Below are positions 1-6,036 of a stretch of 6,036 nucleotides of DNA, piece after piece. The translations under genes were made by a program, and so were the position numbers. The notes beneath the pieces were generated by a model, which made no database searches, was not told the DNA's origin, and worked only from the letters and a program-made list of their open reading frames with translations. The stretch is from NCBI GenBank assembly GCA_024653875.1, contig JANLHE010000528.1, positions 1 through 6,036 of the forward strand, written 5' to 3'. Origin of the DNA: Acidobacteriota bacterium. Its GTDB lineage: Bacteria > Acidobacteriota > Vicinamibacteria > Vicinamibacterales > SCN-69-37. Numbering within the stretch: the stretch's first letter is position 1; the number at the start of each line of letters is the position of its first letter.

Positions 1-191
1 TACATCAGCCGCACGAACGTGAAGCGGCCGTCGTACGGGATGTTGCCGTGAATCTGGCCGCCCGTCTGGAACCGCTCGTTGCCCCCGCGCTGGCGGCCCC
101 CGCCGCGCTGGGCCTGCAGGGTCAATCCGAGCGACACGATCACCGCGCCGGCGATCAGCGCCGCGGCCGCCCGTGTTCCGCTTGTGCTCAT
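1..191 (-). CDS. N-terminus of exported DUF4159-like protein (partial)
   Basis: This is the first 63 codons of a gene that continues past the left edge. The ATG at 191 overlaps the TGA of the VWA gene upstream (ATGA), and a good ribosome binding site lies just ahead of it, so the start is well supported. Residues 1-27 look like a Sec signal peptide: a short polar start with Arg7, a hydrophobic stretch at about 8-25, and a likely cleavage site after Leu-Gln-Ala (25-27). A Gly/Arg/Gln-rich linker follows at 28-37. The last visible residues, Tyr-Asp-Gly-Arg-Phe-Thr-Phe-Val-Arg-Leu-Met (53-63), resemble the opening of DUF4159 domains, which often sit beside VWA/GATase1-like membrane proteins. The product would act outside the cytoplasmic membrane; its biochemical role is unknown. 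The signal peptide and start are clear, but the DUF4159 assignment rests on about 11 residues and on the neighbour. Confidence 0.7.
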   Translation of the reverse strand, partial: MSTSGTRAAAALIAGAVIVSLGLTLQAQRGGGRQRGGNERFQTGGQIHGNIPYDGRFTFVRLM

Positions 192-2491
192 GCCAACCCC
201 CTCGCCCGGCGATACAACCACTCGCTGCCCGTCAGGGCGACCAGCAGCAGGAACAACACCGGCATGTCCCACAGGTCTTTCTCTTCTACGACGGTCACGC
301 CGCGTCCGCTCAGCGTCAGGGCATCGGACAGGCCGGCGGTGTCGGAAGCCCGGAAGAACGCGCCGCCGGTTTCCTCGGCCAGCCGCCGGAGGAGCGGCCC
401 GCGCATCGCCGGGTCGAAATACTCCCGCTCGCTGGGCGCCGCCCGCACGTGCGACACCGCGGTCCCAATGGTCTCGCCGCCTTTGGTCGCGGCCACCCGC
501 ACCTCGTACGTGCCCTCCTCGGTGGGCGCGAACGTGGCCCGGTACTCGCCATCCCGACGGACGGTCCACGACAGCGGAACCTCGCTGACCACCCCGGTCG
601 GGGAGCGGACGACGGCCACCACACGGGCGTCGTTGACGTCGAGGAACGTCTTGTCGGCCACCTGCGCGGTGAGGGTCACCGGCTCGCGCGGCTCCACGTT
701 CTCCGGCGCGCCGGACACGTCGACGTGCCCGGGCACGGCGTCCACCACCCAGCGCAGCAACCGCTGCCAGAACTGGTGGTGCGTGAGGTCCTTGACGTCC
801 ATCGTGGCGTGCATCCGCCACAGCCATGAGTCCTGCACGGCAAACGCCACGGCCTTGCCGCGCCCGTACCGCTGCGCCGAGAGGATGATCTGCCCGCGCC
901 CGCGCTCGTCTTCCCCTTGCAGCAGCACGGTGGCCCCCGGCTTCACCGCCTCGATCGGGTTCACGCTTGTCAGCGCCGGCAACTTGCCCCACGCCTCGAT
1001 CGAGGCCTTTTCGGTCGCGGCCAGCTGCGCGATCGGATGGGTCAGCCCCGCGCGCGCGGGCTCGATCGACACGTGCGAAAAATACGATCCGGCGCGCGCG
1101 TTGGCGGCCGCGTCCAGCGCGATGGGCAGCGCCTCTGCCACCGGCGTGCCGCCCCACCCACCCTCGGCAAACGACCGGCGGCCGCCCAGCGTCAGCAGGC
1201 CGCCGCCACGGCGGCTGACGAAGTCGGCAATCATGCGCAGCTGTTCCACGGTGAACGCCGACGCTTCCACGCTGCCCAGGATCAGCCCCGAGTACGCGAA
1301 CAGGTCTTCGTCCTTCAGCGGGAACCCTTCGATCAGTTCGTCCGGCGTGTCGATGCCCAGGCGCAGGAACTTGGTGGGCGCCGACGGCGTGGCCGCCGCC
1401 GTGCGCTGCAGCAGGACCACCTGGATGTTCGGATCGGCCTCCAGCGCCTGCTTGATGAACTTGGCCTCAAAGCGCGGCTCACCCTCCAGGTACAACAACT
1501 TCACGCGCCGGTCCAGCACCTCGATGACGTTCTCGCGCGCGTTGTTTTGCGGCACCTGTTCGCCGGCCTGTTCCGGAATCCTGAACTTGAAGCGGCGCAG
1601 GCCGCCTTCGTCGGCCTTGAAGCGCACGCGCACCGTGGAGGCTTCGCCATCGGACGGCATCACGATGTCCTGCGTGTCCACGACGCGGCCCTCGCTCTCG
1701 ACCACGAGCGGCAGGATCTGGCCCGCGAATCCGGTCTGCGTGATCACGACGTCCACCACGAGGAACGAACCCTTGAGCGCCTGGCGCGGCGTCTCCGCCC
1801 GGCTGACCTGGATATCGCGCGTCATCTCTTCTTCACCGACGCCGATGGTGAACACCGGAATCGACTCGGCCTTGAGTGCCGTGATCGACGTATCGAGCGC
1901 CGCCTCGGAGGTGTCCGCGCCGTCCGACACCACGATCAGCCCCGAGAGCGGCAGCCCGGCCAGTTCGTCCTTCGCGCGGCCAAGGGCATCACCGAGCCGC
2001 GTGCCCGTGCCGCCGAACGTCAAATCCGCGGACGCGTGTAACCGCTCGGTGAACGACGAAAAGCGATAGGTCCTGACGACGAACTTCTCCGAGAGCCTGG
2101 CGAGCAGCGGCCCGGCGGCCGTGCCGAAGTTCTCGGTGACGTAGTTGCCGCGCGGGTGGCCTTCCAGATCGGCCACCTGCATGCTGCGCGAGTCATCAAG
2201 CAGGACGCCGACGAAGTTCTGCTGCGGGACCGCGACCTTCAAGACGAGCATCGGCCGGAGCAGGCACACGGCCAGCACCCCCAGCGCCGCTACGCGCAGT
2301 CCGATGAGCACCGCGCGATCGCGGGGCGCGTGTCCGCGCACGTGTCGATACGTCAACAGCGCGTACGTCGCCGCGCCGGCGGCAGCCAGCACCAAACCGG
2401 CCATCCAACGGGAGCTGCCCCAGACGAAGTCGCCTTGCTCGAAGACCAGCGGTTGGTACTTGAACAGGAATTCGTGGATCGACTCGAACAC
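188..2491 (-). CDS. Membrane-anchored VWA / GATase1-like domain protein
   Basis: This 767-residue protein begins at a GTG, the only possible start between the upstream in-frame TAG and the coding body. Two N-terminal membrane segments (about 30-48 and 60-85) flank a basic loop. The VWA domain follows: Asp99-Asp-Ser-Arg-Ser103 is a complete DxSxS metal-site motif, with a Thr in Gly-Gly-Thr-Gly-Thr (about 160-164) and Ser-Asp-Gly (189-191) as further site elements. A beta-rich Ig-like stretch covers about 230-325. A GATase1-like region (about 330-580) carries Tyr-Leu-Glu-Gly-Glu-Pro-Arg (334-340) and Gly-Gly-Gly-Leu-Leu-Thr-Leu-Gly-Gly (429-437). A second Ig-like part (about 590-685) and a last membrane helix (about 743-757) before a basic tail complete it. 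The charges fit a large extracytoplasmic body. The only cysteine is Cys76, inside a membrane helix, so a glutaminase mechanism is excluded. Such proteins neighbour DUF4159 and MoxR-type genes and probably act as binding or scaffold proteins; the partner is unknown. Confidence 0.88.
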   Translation of the reverse strand: MFESIHEFLFKYQPLVFEQGDFVWGSSRWMAGLVLAAAGAATYALLTYRHVRGHAPRDRAVLIGLRVAALGVLAVCLLRPMLVLKVAVPQQNFVGVLLDDSRSMQVADLEGHPRGNYVTENFGTAAGPLLARLSEKFVVRTYRFSSFTERLHASADLTFGGTGTRLGDALGRAKDELAGLPLSGLIVVSDGADTSEAALDTSITALKAESIPVFTIGVGEEEMTRDIQVSRAETPRQALKGSFLVVDVVITQTGFAGQILPLVVESEGRVVDTQDIVMPSDGEASTVRVRFKADEGGLRRFKFRIPEQAGEQVPQNNARENVIEVLDRRVKLLYLEGEPRFEAKFIKQALEADPNIQVVLLQRTAAATPSAPTKFLRLGIDTPDELIEGFPLKDEDLFAYSGLILGSVEASAFTVEQLRMIADFVSRRGGGLLTLGGRRSFAEGGWGGTPVAEALPIALDAAANARAGSYFSHVSIEPARAGLTHPIAQLAATEKASIEAWGKLPALTSVNPIEAVKPGATVLLQGEDERGRGQIILSAQRYGRGKAVAFAVQDSWLWRMHATMDVKDLTHHQFWQRLLRWVVDAVPGHVDVSGAPENVEPREPVTLTAQVADKTFLDVNDARVVAVVRSPTGVVSEVPLSWTVRRDGEYRATFAPTEEGTYEVRVAATKGGETIGTAVSHVRAAPSEREYFDPAMRGPLLRRLAEETGGAFFRASDTAGLSDALTLSGRGVTVVEEKDLWDMPVLFLLLVALTGSEWLYRRARGLA
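197..203 (-). promoter_or_regulatory. Ribosome binding site of the DUF4159-like gene
   Basis: On the minus strand GAGGGGG ends 5 nt before the ATG at 191 (the GAGG core is 8 nt away). It lies inside the last codons of the VWA gene. It is the best Shine-Dalgarno-like sequence at any gene start in the window and supports both the start choice and re-initiation after the upstream stop. Confidence 0.55.
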
Positions 2492-2500
2492 GGAAGTCGG

Positions 2501-2506
2501 ATTGTA
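2501..2506 (-). promoter_or_regulatory. Possible -10 element before the VWA gene
   Basis: TACAAT, one base from the sigma-70 consensus, lies in the 21-nt gap after the alanyl-tRNA editing gene and ends 9 nt before the GTG start. There is no convincing -35 hexamer (GACAGC at a 15-nt spacing is the nearest) and no Shine-Dalgarno sequence. A transcript starting here would have almost no leader. This is a motif match only. Confidence 0.3.
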
Positions 2507-2512
2507 TCCCGA

Positions 2513-3694
2513 CTACCTGACGCTGTCCCGCGCAAACGCGAGCACCTGCTCGAGCGTGGCGGTCACGCCGCCCTGTGCGGATTCGGACCTCCCGCCGCCG
2601 CGCCCCCCCAGTACCCCGGTGATCTGCTTCATCCAGGCGCCGGCATCAAAAGCCACGTCCGCCGCGCGCACGACCACCAGCGATACAGGAGTATCGTCAC
2701 CGGCAACAACGGCCACGCACCCGGGACGGGCGGCAATCGCGGTCGCGAGTGTCTTGAGCGCCGCGACGTCCCAGCCGGTCCGCGTGACCAGAACGCGACG
2801 GAACCCGCCGACATCTTCGCCGGCCGAGATCAGCGCCGCCGCGTCCTGCTCCGCAGCCGCCTCGCGCAGCTGACGGATCGTCTTCAGGTGCGTGCGCGCC
2901 TCGGCCTGCATCCGTTCCACCGCGGGACCAAGCTCGTCCTGTGCCACGGTCAGCTGCCGCACCAACCCCGTCACCACATCGCGGAAGTGCCGGTGGGAGA
3001 CCAGCGCGCGCCGGCCGCAGACAAAGGCCACGCGGCTGCCGCCTTTGAACCGTTCCCATCCCGACACGGCGATGAGACCGATCTGGCCCGTCTGCGAGAC
3101 ATGGGTGCCGCCGCAGGCCGACAGATCGAAGTCCTTCACGTCCACCAATCGCAGCGTGCCGCCGCGCGCGGGCTCCTTGCGCAGGGGCAACGCCGCCGCC
3201 TCGGTCTCACTGGCAAAACGGACCTGCACCGGACGGTCCTCACACACCACCTGCGACGCCAGCGCCTCGGCGGAGGCAATCTCGGCCGGCGTCACCTCGC
3301 GCGCGAGATCGATCGTGCATGTCGTGGTCCCGAGATGAAAACTCGCGGTCCGCGCCGCGCACGTCCGTTCAAACGCCGCGGACAGCACGTGTTGTCCGGT
3401 GTGCTGCTGCATGTGATCGAATCGCCGCGGCCAGTCGACGACGCCGGTCACCTCGTGGCCAGGCTCCAGGGGACCGTCCACCACATGCGTGATGACGCCA
3501 TCGTCGCCATCCACGACGTCGAGCACCCGGCGGCCGCCAAGGGTGCCGGTGTCGAACGGCTGCCCGCCGGAGGTGGGATAAAACGCCGTCGTGTCGAGCG
3601 TGACATGGGCGCGGCCGTCCACCGGCACGCTGCTGGCCACGGTGGCGGTGAAGGTCGCCGTGAACGGCTCGGTGTAGTAGATCCTGTGGGTCAT
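2513..3694 (-). CDS. alaX: Alanyl-tRNA editing protein, AlaX long form with DHHA1 domain
   Basis: This is a 393-residue free-standing relative of the editing half of alanyl-tRNA synthetase. Members hydrolyse Ser or Gly wrongly attached to tRNA-Ala in the cytoplasm. An N-terminal barrel-like region holds Thr-Ser-Gly-Gly-Gln-Pro (41-46), where Gln45 matches the editing-site Gln of AlaRS. The zinc-binding editing core follows: His98 and His102 in His-Thr-Gly-Gln-His, and Cys194 and His198 in Cys-Gly-Gly-Thr-His, so all four ligands are present. A helical, probably coiled-coil segment spans about 235-290. The C-terminal DHHA1 domain (about 300-393) carries the glycine-rich motif Gly-Gly-Arg-Gly-Gly-Gly-Arg (363-369) and Ala-Gln-Gly-Gly (373-376), matching the C-terminal part of AlaRS. 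There is no aminoacylation domain, so it is not a synthetase. The ATG overlaps the TGA of the histidine kinase (ATGA). No Shine-Dalgarno sequence precedes it, so translation probably depends on coupling. The family assignment is firm; the substrate preference (Ser, Gly or both) cannot be read from the sequence. Confidence 0.93.
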   Translation of the reverse strand: MTHRIYYTEPFTATFTATVASSVPVDGRAHVTLDTTAFYPTSGGQPFDTGTLGGRRVLDVVDGDDGVITHVVDGPLEPGHEVTGVVDWPRRFDHMQQHTGQHVLSAAFERTCAARTASFHLGTTTCTIDLAREVTPAEIASAEALASQVVCEDRPVQVRFASETEAAALPLRKEPARGGTLRLVDVKDFDLSACGGTHVSQTGQIGLIAVSGWERFKGGSRVAFVCGRRALVSHRHFRDVVTGLVRQLTVAQDELGPAVERMQAEARTHLKTIRQLREAAAEQDAAALISAGEDVGGFRRVLVTRTGWDVAALKTLATAIAARPGCVAVVAGDDTPVSLVVVRAADVAFDAGAWMKQITGVLGGRGGGRSESAQGGVTATLEQVLAFARDSVR

Positions 3695-4998
3695 TGGTGG
3701 GCTGGAACGTCGAACCAGAGAATGGCGCCGCCGGTGGCCGCGCGCCGATAACCGACAACGCCGCCGTACGAGTGGATGATGCCGTAGCTGACCGACAACC
3801 CCAGCCCCGTGCCTTCACCGACCGGCTTGGTGGTGAAGAACGGCTGAAACAACTTCGGCTCGTCCTCGGCCGGCACGCCAGGCCCGGTATCCTCGACCTC
3901 GCAGCCGGCCCGGCCGTCCCGATCGAACGTGCGAATCGTCAGGGCGCGGGGCCGCTGCGCCTCGGCCTCCGCCATCGCCTGCTCCGCGTTGATCACGAAG
4001 TTCAGGATGACCTGCTGGAACTCAGTGAACACGCCAAGGACCGGCGCCCGCGAGCGCTCGTCGAGGACCAGCTGCACGCCGCGGTCTTCGAGCTCCCGCT
4101 GCCGAAGCTCGACCACCGACGCCACCACATCGCACAACAGGATGGGTCGGGGCGGTTCATCCTGCTGCCGGCTGAAGTGCGAGAGGTTACGGATGATCGC
4201 GCTCGCGCGCGCGCTCTCTTTTTGAATGAGCGCGAGATCGTTGCGCGCCGTCGCGGCGACGGACGGGTCGCGCGCGACGAGTTCCGCCCGGCCGGCAATC
4301 GCCTGCAGCGGGTTGTTCAGCTCATGCGCGATGCCTGACACCAGGACGCCGATGGCGGCCAGACGCTCCTGCCGCACGACCTGGCGCTCCAGCGAGACCA
4401 GATTCCGCTCCATCTCGGTAAAGGACCGCTGCAGACTGACCATCTCGAGGGTGGGCATGGGTGGCGGCGGCCCGGTCAGGCGATCGCCCGCGCCCACGCG
4501 CTGGGCCTGCTGCTCCAGCACACGCATGGCCAGGCGCCACCGGCGCGCCATGAACACCATCACCAACACCGTGGCGGACGCCGCACCGAGCAGCAGGAGA
4601 TAGTTGCGCCTGTAGATCGGCCACGTGCGCTCCCAGGCCAGGCTTTCGGGAAGAAACACCGTGACCGCGCCGCCGTCGCCAGACGGGACCTGCGCGGTCA
4701 GATATGAGCTGTCCACCGGCGGAACGCTGCCGGCCACCCGTTCACCACGATGGCCGGTCACCGCGATGAGGCTGCCGGCCGGCAGGGTCATCAGCGCGGC
4801 CGCGAGCACCGCGTCGGCGTCACCTGGCTGCCGCGACACGGCCTGCGCCACCAGGCCTGCCGCCGTTGCCGCCTCGGCCCTGGCAGATTGCTGCTGCTCG
4901 CGCCGCGTGGCGACCGAGGCCTGGAACATCAGCCACCCGATCGGCACCAGCACCGCGGCGGTGATCGCCAGCACCTGGGCCCGCATGGACAGCGACAT
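3691..4998 (-). CDS. Membrane sensor histidine kinase
   Basis: A 435-residue transmitter of the NtrB/ZraS-like kind. One membrane helix (about 9-27) leads to an extracytoplasmic segment of about 100 residues (about 28-131), then a second helix (about 132-151), a HAMP-like linker (about 152-205), and a dimerization helix with the H-box Ser-Gly-Ile-Ala-His-Glu-Leu-Asn-Asn-Pro, where His225 is the phosphorylation site. The ATPase domain has an N-box with Asn333 and Asn337, a G1 box Asp-Thr-Gly-Pro-Gly (370-374), an F-box Phe-Gln-Pro-Phe-Phe-Thr-Thr-Lys (384-391) and a G2 box Gly-Thr-Gly-Leu-Gly-Leu (396-401). It should be catalytically active. No receiver domain is attached and no response regulator is present in the window. 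I chose the ATG at 4998, 10 nt after the queC stop. A longer in-frame start at 5097 would overlap queC by about 90 nt with a Pro/Arg/Thr-rich extension, and Met at 4986 is an alternative. The signal it senses cannot be inferred. Confidence 0.93.
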   Translation of the reverse strand: MSLSMRAQVLAITAAVLVPIGWLMFQASVATRREQQQSARAEAATAAGLVAQAVSRQPGDADAVLAAALMTLPAGSLIAVTGHRGERVAGSVPPVDSSYLTAQVPSGDGGAVTVFLPESLAWERTWPIYRRNYLLLLGAASATVLVMVFMARRWRLAMRVLEQQAQRVGAGDRLTGPPPPMPTLEMVSLQRSFTEMERNLVSLERQVVRQERLAAIGVLVSGIAHELNNPLQAIAGRAELVARDPSVAATARNDLALIQKESARASAIIRNLSHFSRQQDEPPRPILLCDVVASVVELRQRELEDRGVQLVLDERSRAPVLGVFTEFQQVILNFVINAEQAMAEAEAQRPRALTIRTFDRDGRAGCEVEDTGPGVPAEDEPKLFQPFFTTKPVGEGTGLGLSVSYGIIHSYGGVVGYRRAATGGAILWFDVPAHQ

Positions 4999-5005
4999 GC
5001 GGGCG

Positions 5006-5011
5006 ATTCTA
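5006..5011 (-). promoter_or_regulatory. Possible -10 element before the histidine kinase gene
   Basis: TAGAAT ends 7 nt before the kinase ATG at 4998; its first three bases are the queC stop codon. No -35 match lies 17 nt upstream and no Shine-Dalgarno sequence lies in the 10-nt gap. The spacing matches the TANNNT arrangement known for leaderless genes in some bacteria, but chance formation by the TAG stop is quite possible. Confidence 0.27.
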
Positions 5012-5677
5012 CTTGAGGGCGGGGTCGGGCACACCCGCGTCCGAGAAACCCCGGGCACGGAGCAGGCAGCTGTCGCAGTGGCCGCAGGGCCGGTCATCTG
5101 GCGCCGGGTCGTAACAACTGTGCGTCAGGCTGTAGTCCACACCGAGCTCGGCCCCGAGGCGGATGATGCCGGCCTTGGTCAAGTGCTGCAGGGGCGCGTA
5201 CACCCGGAGCGGCCGTCCCTCCACGCCCACTTTCGTCGCGAGGCTCGCCAGATACTCGAACGCCGCGATGAACTCGGGCCGGCAATCGGGATACCCCGAG
5301 TAGTCCAGCGCGTTCACGCCGATGACGATGCGCTCGGCGCCGAGAACTTCGGCCCAGGCCAGGGCCAGCGACAGGAAGACGGTATTGCGCGCGGGCACGT
5401 AGGTGGACGGAATCCCGGGGGCGCCCAGCTCGTCCTTCGGGATGTCTCCCTCGCCGGTGAGCGACGACCCGCCGAACGCCGACAGGTCCACCGCCAATTC
5501 GATGTGGCGCGACACGCCGAGCGCGGCGGCCACCGCGCGCGCCGCGCGCAGTTCCGCCTGATGCACCTGCCCGTACTTCATCGTCAGGGCGAACAGCTCC
5601 CAGCCCTCGCGCTGGGCCATCGCGGCGGCGGTGGCCGAGTCGAGCCCACCCGAGAGCAGCACCACCGCGCGGGTCAT
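5009..5677 (-). CDS. queC: 7-cyano-7-deazaguanine (preQ0) synthase QueC
   Basis: QueC converts 7-carboxy-7-deazaguanine, with ATP and ammonia, into preQ0, the precursor of queuosine at the wobble position of certain tRNAs. The 222-residue length is usual for the family. The N-terminal PP-loop ATP motif Ser-Gly-Gly-Leu-Asp-Ser is at 9-14. A conserved Tyr-Val-Pro-Ala-Arg-Asn-Thr (93-99) and Asp-Tyr-Ser-Gly-Tyr-Pro-Asp-Cys-Arg (125-133) line the substrate site. The C-terminal zinc site is complete: Cys188, Cys198, Cys201 and Cys204, the last three in Cys-Gly-His-Cys-Asp-Ser-Cys. The ATG at 5677 overlaps the queE stop (ATGA). A weak GGAGA (5688-5692) sits 10 nt upstream, so coupling to queE translation is likely. 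It directly follows queE, its pathway predecessor. The substrate supplier genes queD and folE are not in the window. Nothing is missing from the protein, so it should be active. Confidence 0.97.
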   Translation of the reverse strand: MTRAVVLLSGGLDSATAAAMAQREGWELFALTMKYGQVHQAELRAARAVAAALGVSRHIELAVDLSAFGGSSLTGEGDIPKDELGAPGIPSTYVPARNTVFLSLALAWAEVLGAERIVIGVNALDYSGYPDCRPEFIAAFEYLASLATKVGVEGRPLRVYAPLQHLTKAGIIRLGAELGVDYSLTHSCYDPAPDDRPCGHCDSCLLRARGFSDAGVPDPALK

Positions 5678-6036
5678 ACGCCGCGGGTCTCCGGCGTCCA
5701 GATGAACTTGTGCGCCTGAATCTGCAGCCGCGCGGGCAGGCGATCGGCCAGCATCCAGTGCACGAGTTCATCGGGGCGCTGGACGCCGTGCACGGGCGAG
5801 AGGAGCACCGCGCCGGCTCGCGCACCAAGGTCATGCGTGGTGATGACGTCGCGCGCGTAGTCGTAGTCCGCGCGATTGGCGATCACGAACTTCACCTCGT
5901 GGTCCTTCGAGAGCGCATCGAGGTTCGGCCAGTGCATCCTCGCCGCCTCGCCGCTGCCGGGACACTTCACGTCCATGATGGCGTGGACGCCGCGCGGCAG
6001 GCGATCGATGGGCAGGTGGCCGCCCGTTTCGACCAG
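5674..6036 (-). CDS. queE: 7-carboxy-7-deazaguanine synthase QueE, C-terminal part (partial)
   Basis: The last 120 codons of a gene entering from the right edge. QueE is a radical SAM enzyme that contracts the pterin ring of 6-carboxytetrahydropterin to 7-carboxy-7-deazaguanine. The CxxxCxxC iron-sulfur motif belongs to the N-terminal part, which lies outside the window. The visible part opens with Val-Glu-Thr-Gly-Gly, continues with Met-Asp-Val-Lys-Cys-Pro-Gly-Ser-Gly (partial residues 21-29) and Glu-Val-Lys-Phe-Val-Ile (about 46-51), and ends with the characteristic Arg-Leu-Gln-Ile-Gln-Ala-His-Lys-Phe-Ile-Trp and Pro-Glu-Thr-Arg-Gly-Val. The open frame runs without a stop to base 6036, so the Met at 5976 is internal and not a start. 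The stop overlaps the queC ATG. Gene order and product agree with a queuosine precursor operon. Confidence 0.93.
   Translation of the reverse strand: MVETGGHLPIDRLPRGVHAIMDVKCPGSGEAARMHWPNLDALSKDHEVKFVIANRADYDYARDVITTHDLGARAGAVLLSPVHGVQRPDELVHWMLADRLPARLQIQAHKFIWTPETRGV

Noticed and set aside
48..2069. Long plus-strand open frame (673 codons) opposite the VWA gene
   Set aside because: Its product is rich in Ser, Arg, Thr and Pro without recognisable motifs. Such antisense frames are expected in GC-rich genes, and the opposite strand encodes a clear multi-domain protein.
2491..2515. Possible readthrough fusion of AlaX and the VWA protein, since the VWA frame follows the alaX TAG in frame after seven codons
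   Set aside because: One in three junctions is in frame by chance, both proteins are complete on their own, and a cytoplasmic tRNA enzyme fused to a membrane protein makes little sense.
2156..3751. Plus-strand open frame (531 codons) opposite alaX
   Set aside because: It is rich in His, Arg, Gly and Ala, has no domain motif, spans two real gene boundaries and is opposite a protein with all its catalytic residues.
4210..4234. 7-bp inverted repeat CGCGCTC / GAGCGCG with an 11-nt loop, considered as a hairpin or terminator
   Set aside because: It lies inside the kinase's conserved helix region, is explained by Ala/Arg/Ser codons in GC-rich DNA, and has no U-tract after the stem in the transcribed direction.
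4999..5097. Upstream start for the histidine kinase at 5097
   Set aside because: It would add 33 low-complexity residues before the membrane helix and overlap queC by about 90 nt; the ATG at 4998 fits the family architecture.

Overview
The window is GC-rich, bacterial and very densely coded. Six genes all lie on the minus strand and are read from the right edge to the left edge. Every boundary is either a 4-nt ATGA overlap (queE/queC, histidine kinase/alanyl-tRNA editing protein, VWA protein/last partial gene) or a short gap (10 nt and 21 nt), so the set looks like one transcriptional unit, entered upstream of base 6036 and left beyond base 1. The GC-rich composition, the queE-queC pair and the VWA/GATase1-like plus DUF4159-like pair suggest an Acidobacteriota-type soil bacterium, possibly of the Vicinamibacteria kind. 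That is an inference from gene content, not a measured assignment.

Right part (5009-6036): the C-terminal part of queE (7-carboxy-7-deazaguanine synthase) and a complete queC (preQ0 synthase). These are two consecutive enzymes of the 7-deazaguanine pathway that leads to queuosine in tRNA anticodons.

Middle (2513-4998): a membrane-bound sensor histidine kinase with a short extracytoplasmic sensing segment and an intact catalytic core, but no response regulator in the window. It overlaps by 4 nt a free-standing long-form AlaX-type alanyl-tRNA editing protein with all four zinc ligands and a C-terminal DHHA1 domain.

Left part (1-2491): a 767-residue membrane-anchored protein joining a von Willebrand factor A domain to a GATase1-like domain without a catalytic cysteine. 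It is followed by the start of an exported protein whose first visible mature residues look like the beginning of a DUF4159 domain. This pair is usual in a poorly understood MoxR/VWA-type envelope cluster.

Functionally, two genes act on tRNA modification, one on tRNA aminoacylation quality control, one on signalling and two at the cell envelope. I found no RNA gene, insertion sequence, CRISPR array or convincing terminator, and no gene-free stretch longer than 21 nt. The points most worth a second look are the -10-like hexamers placed 7 and 9 nt before the only two non-overlapping gene starts, which suggest possible leaderless internal transcripts, and the unusual mixture of functions in one tight gene string.
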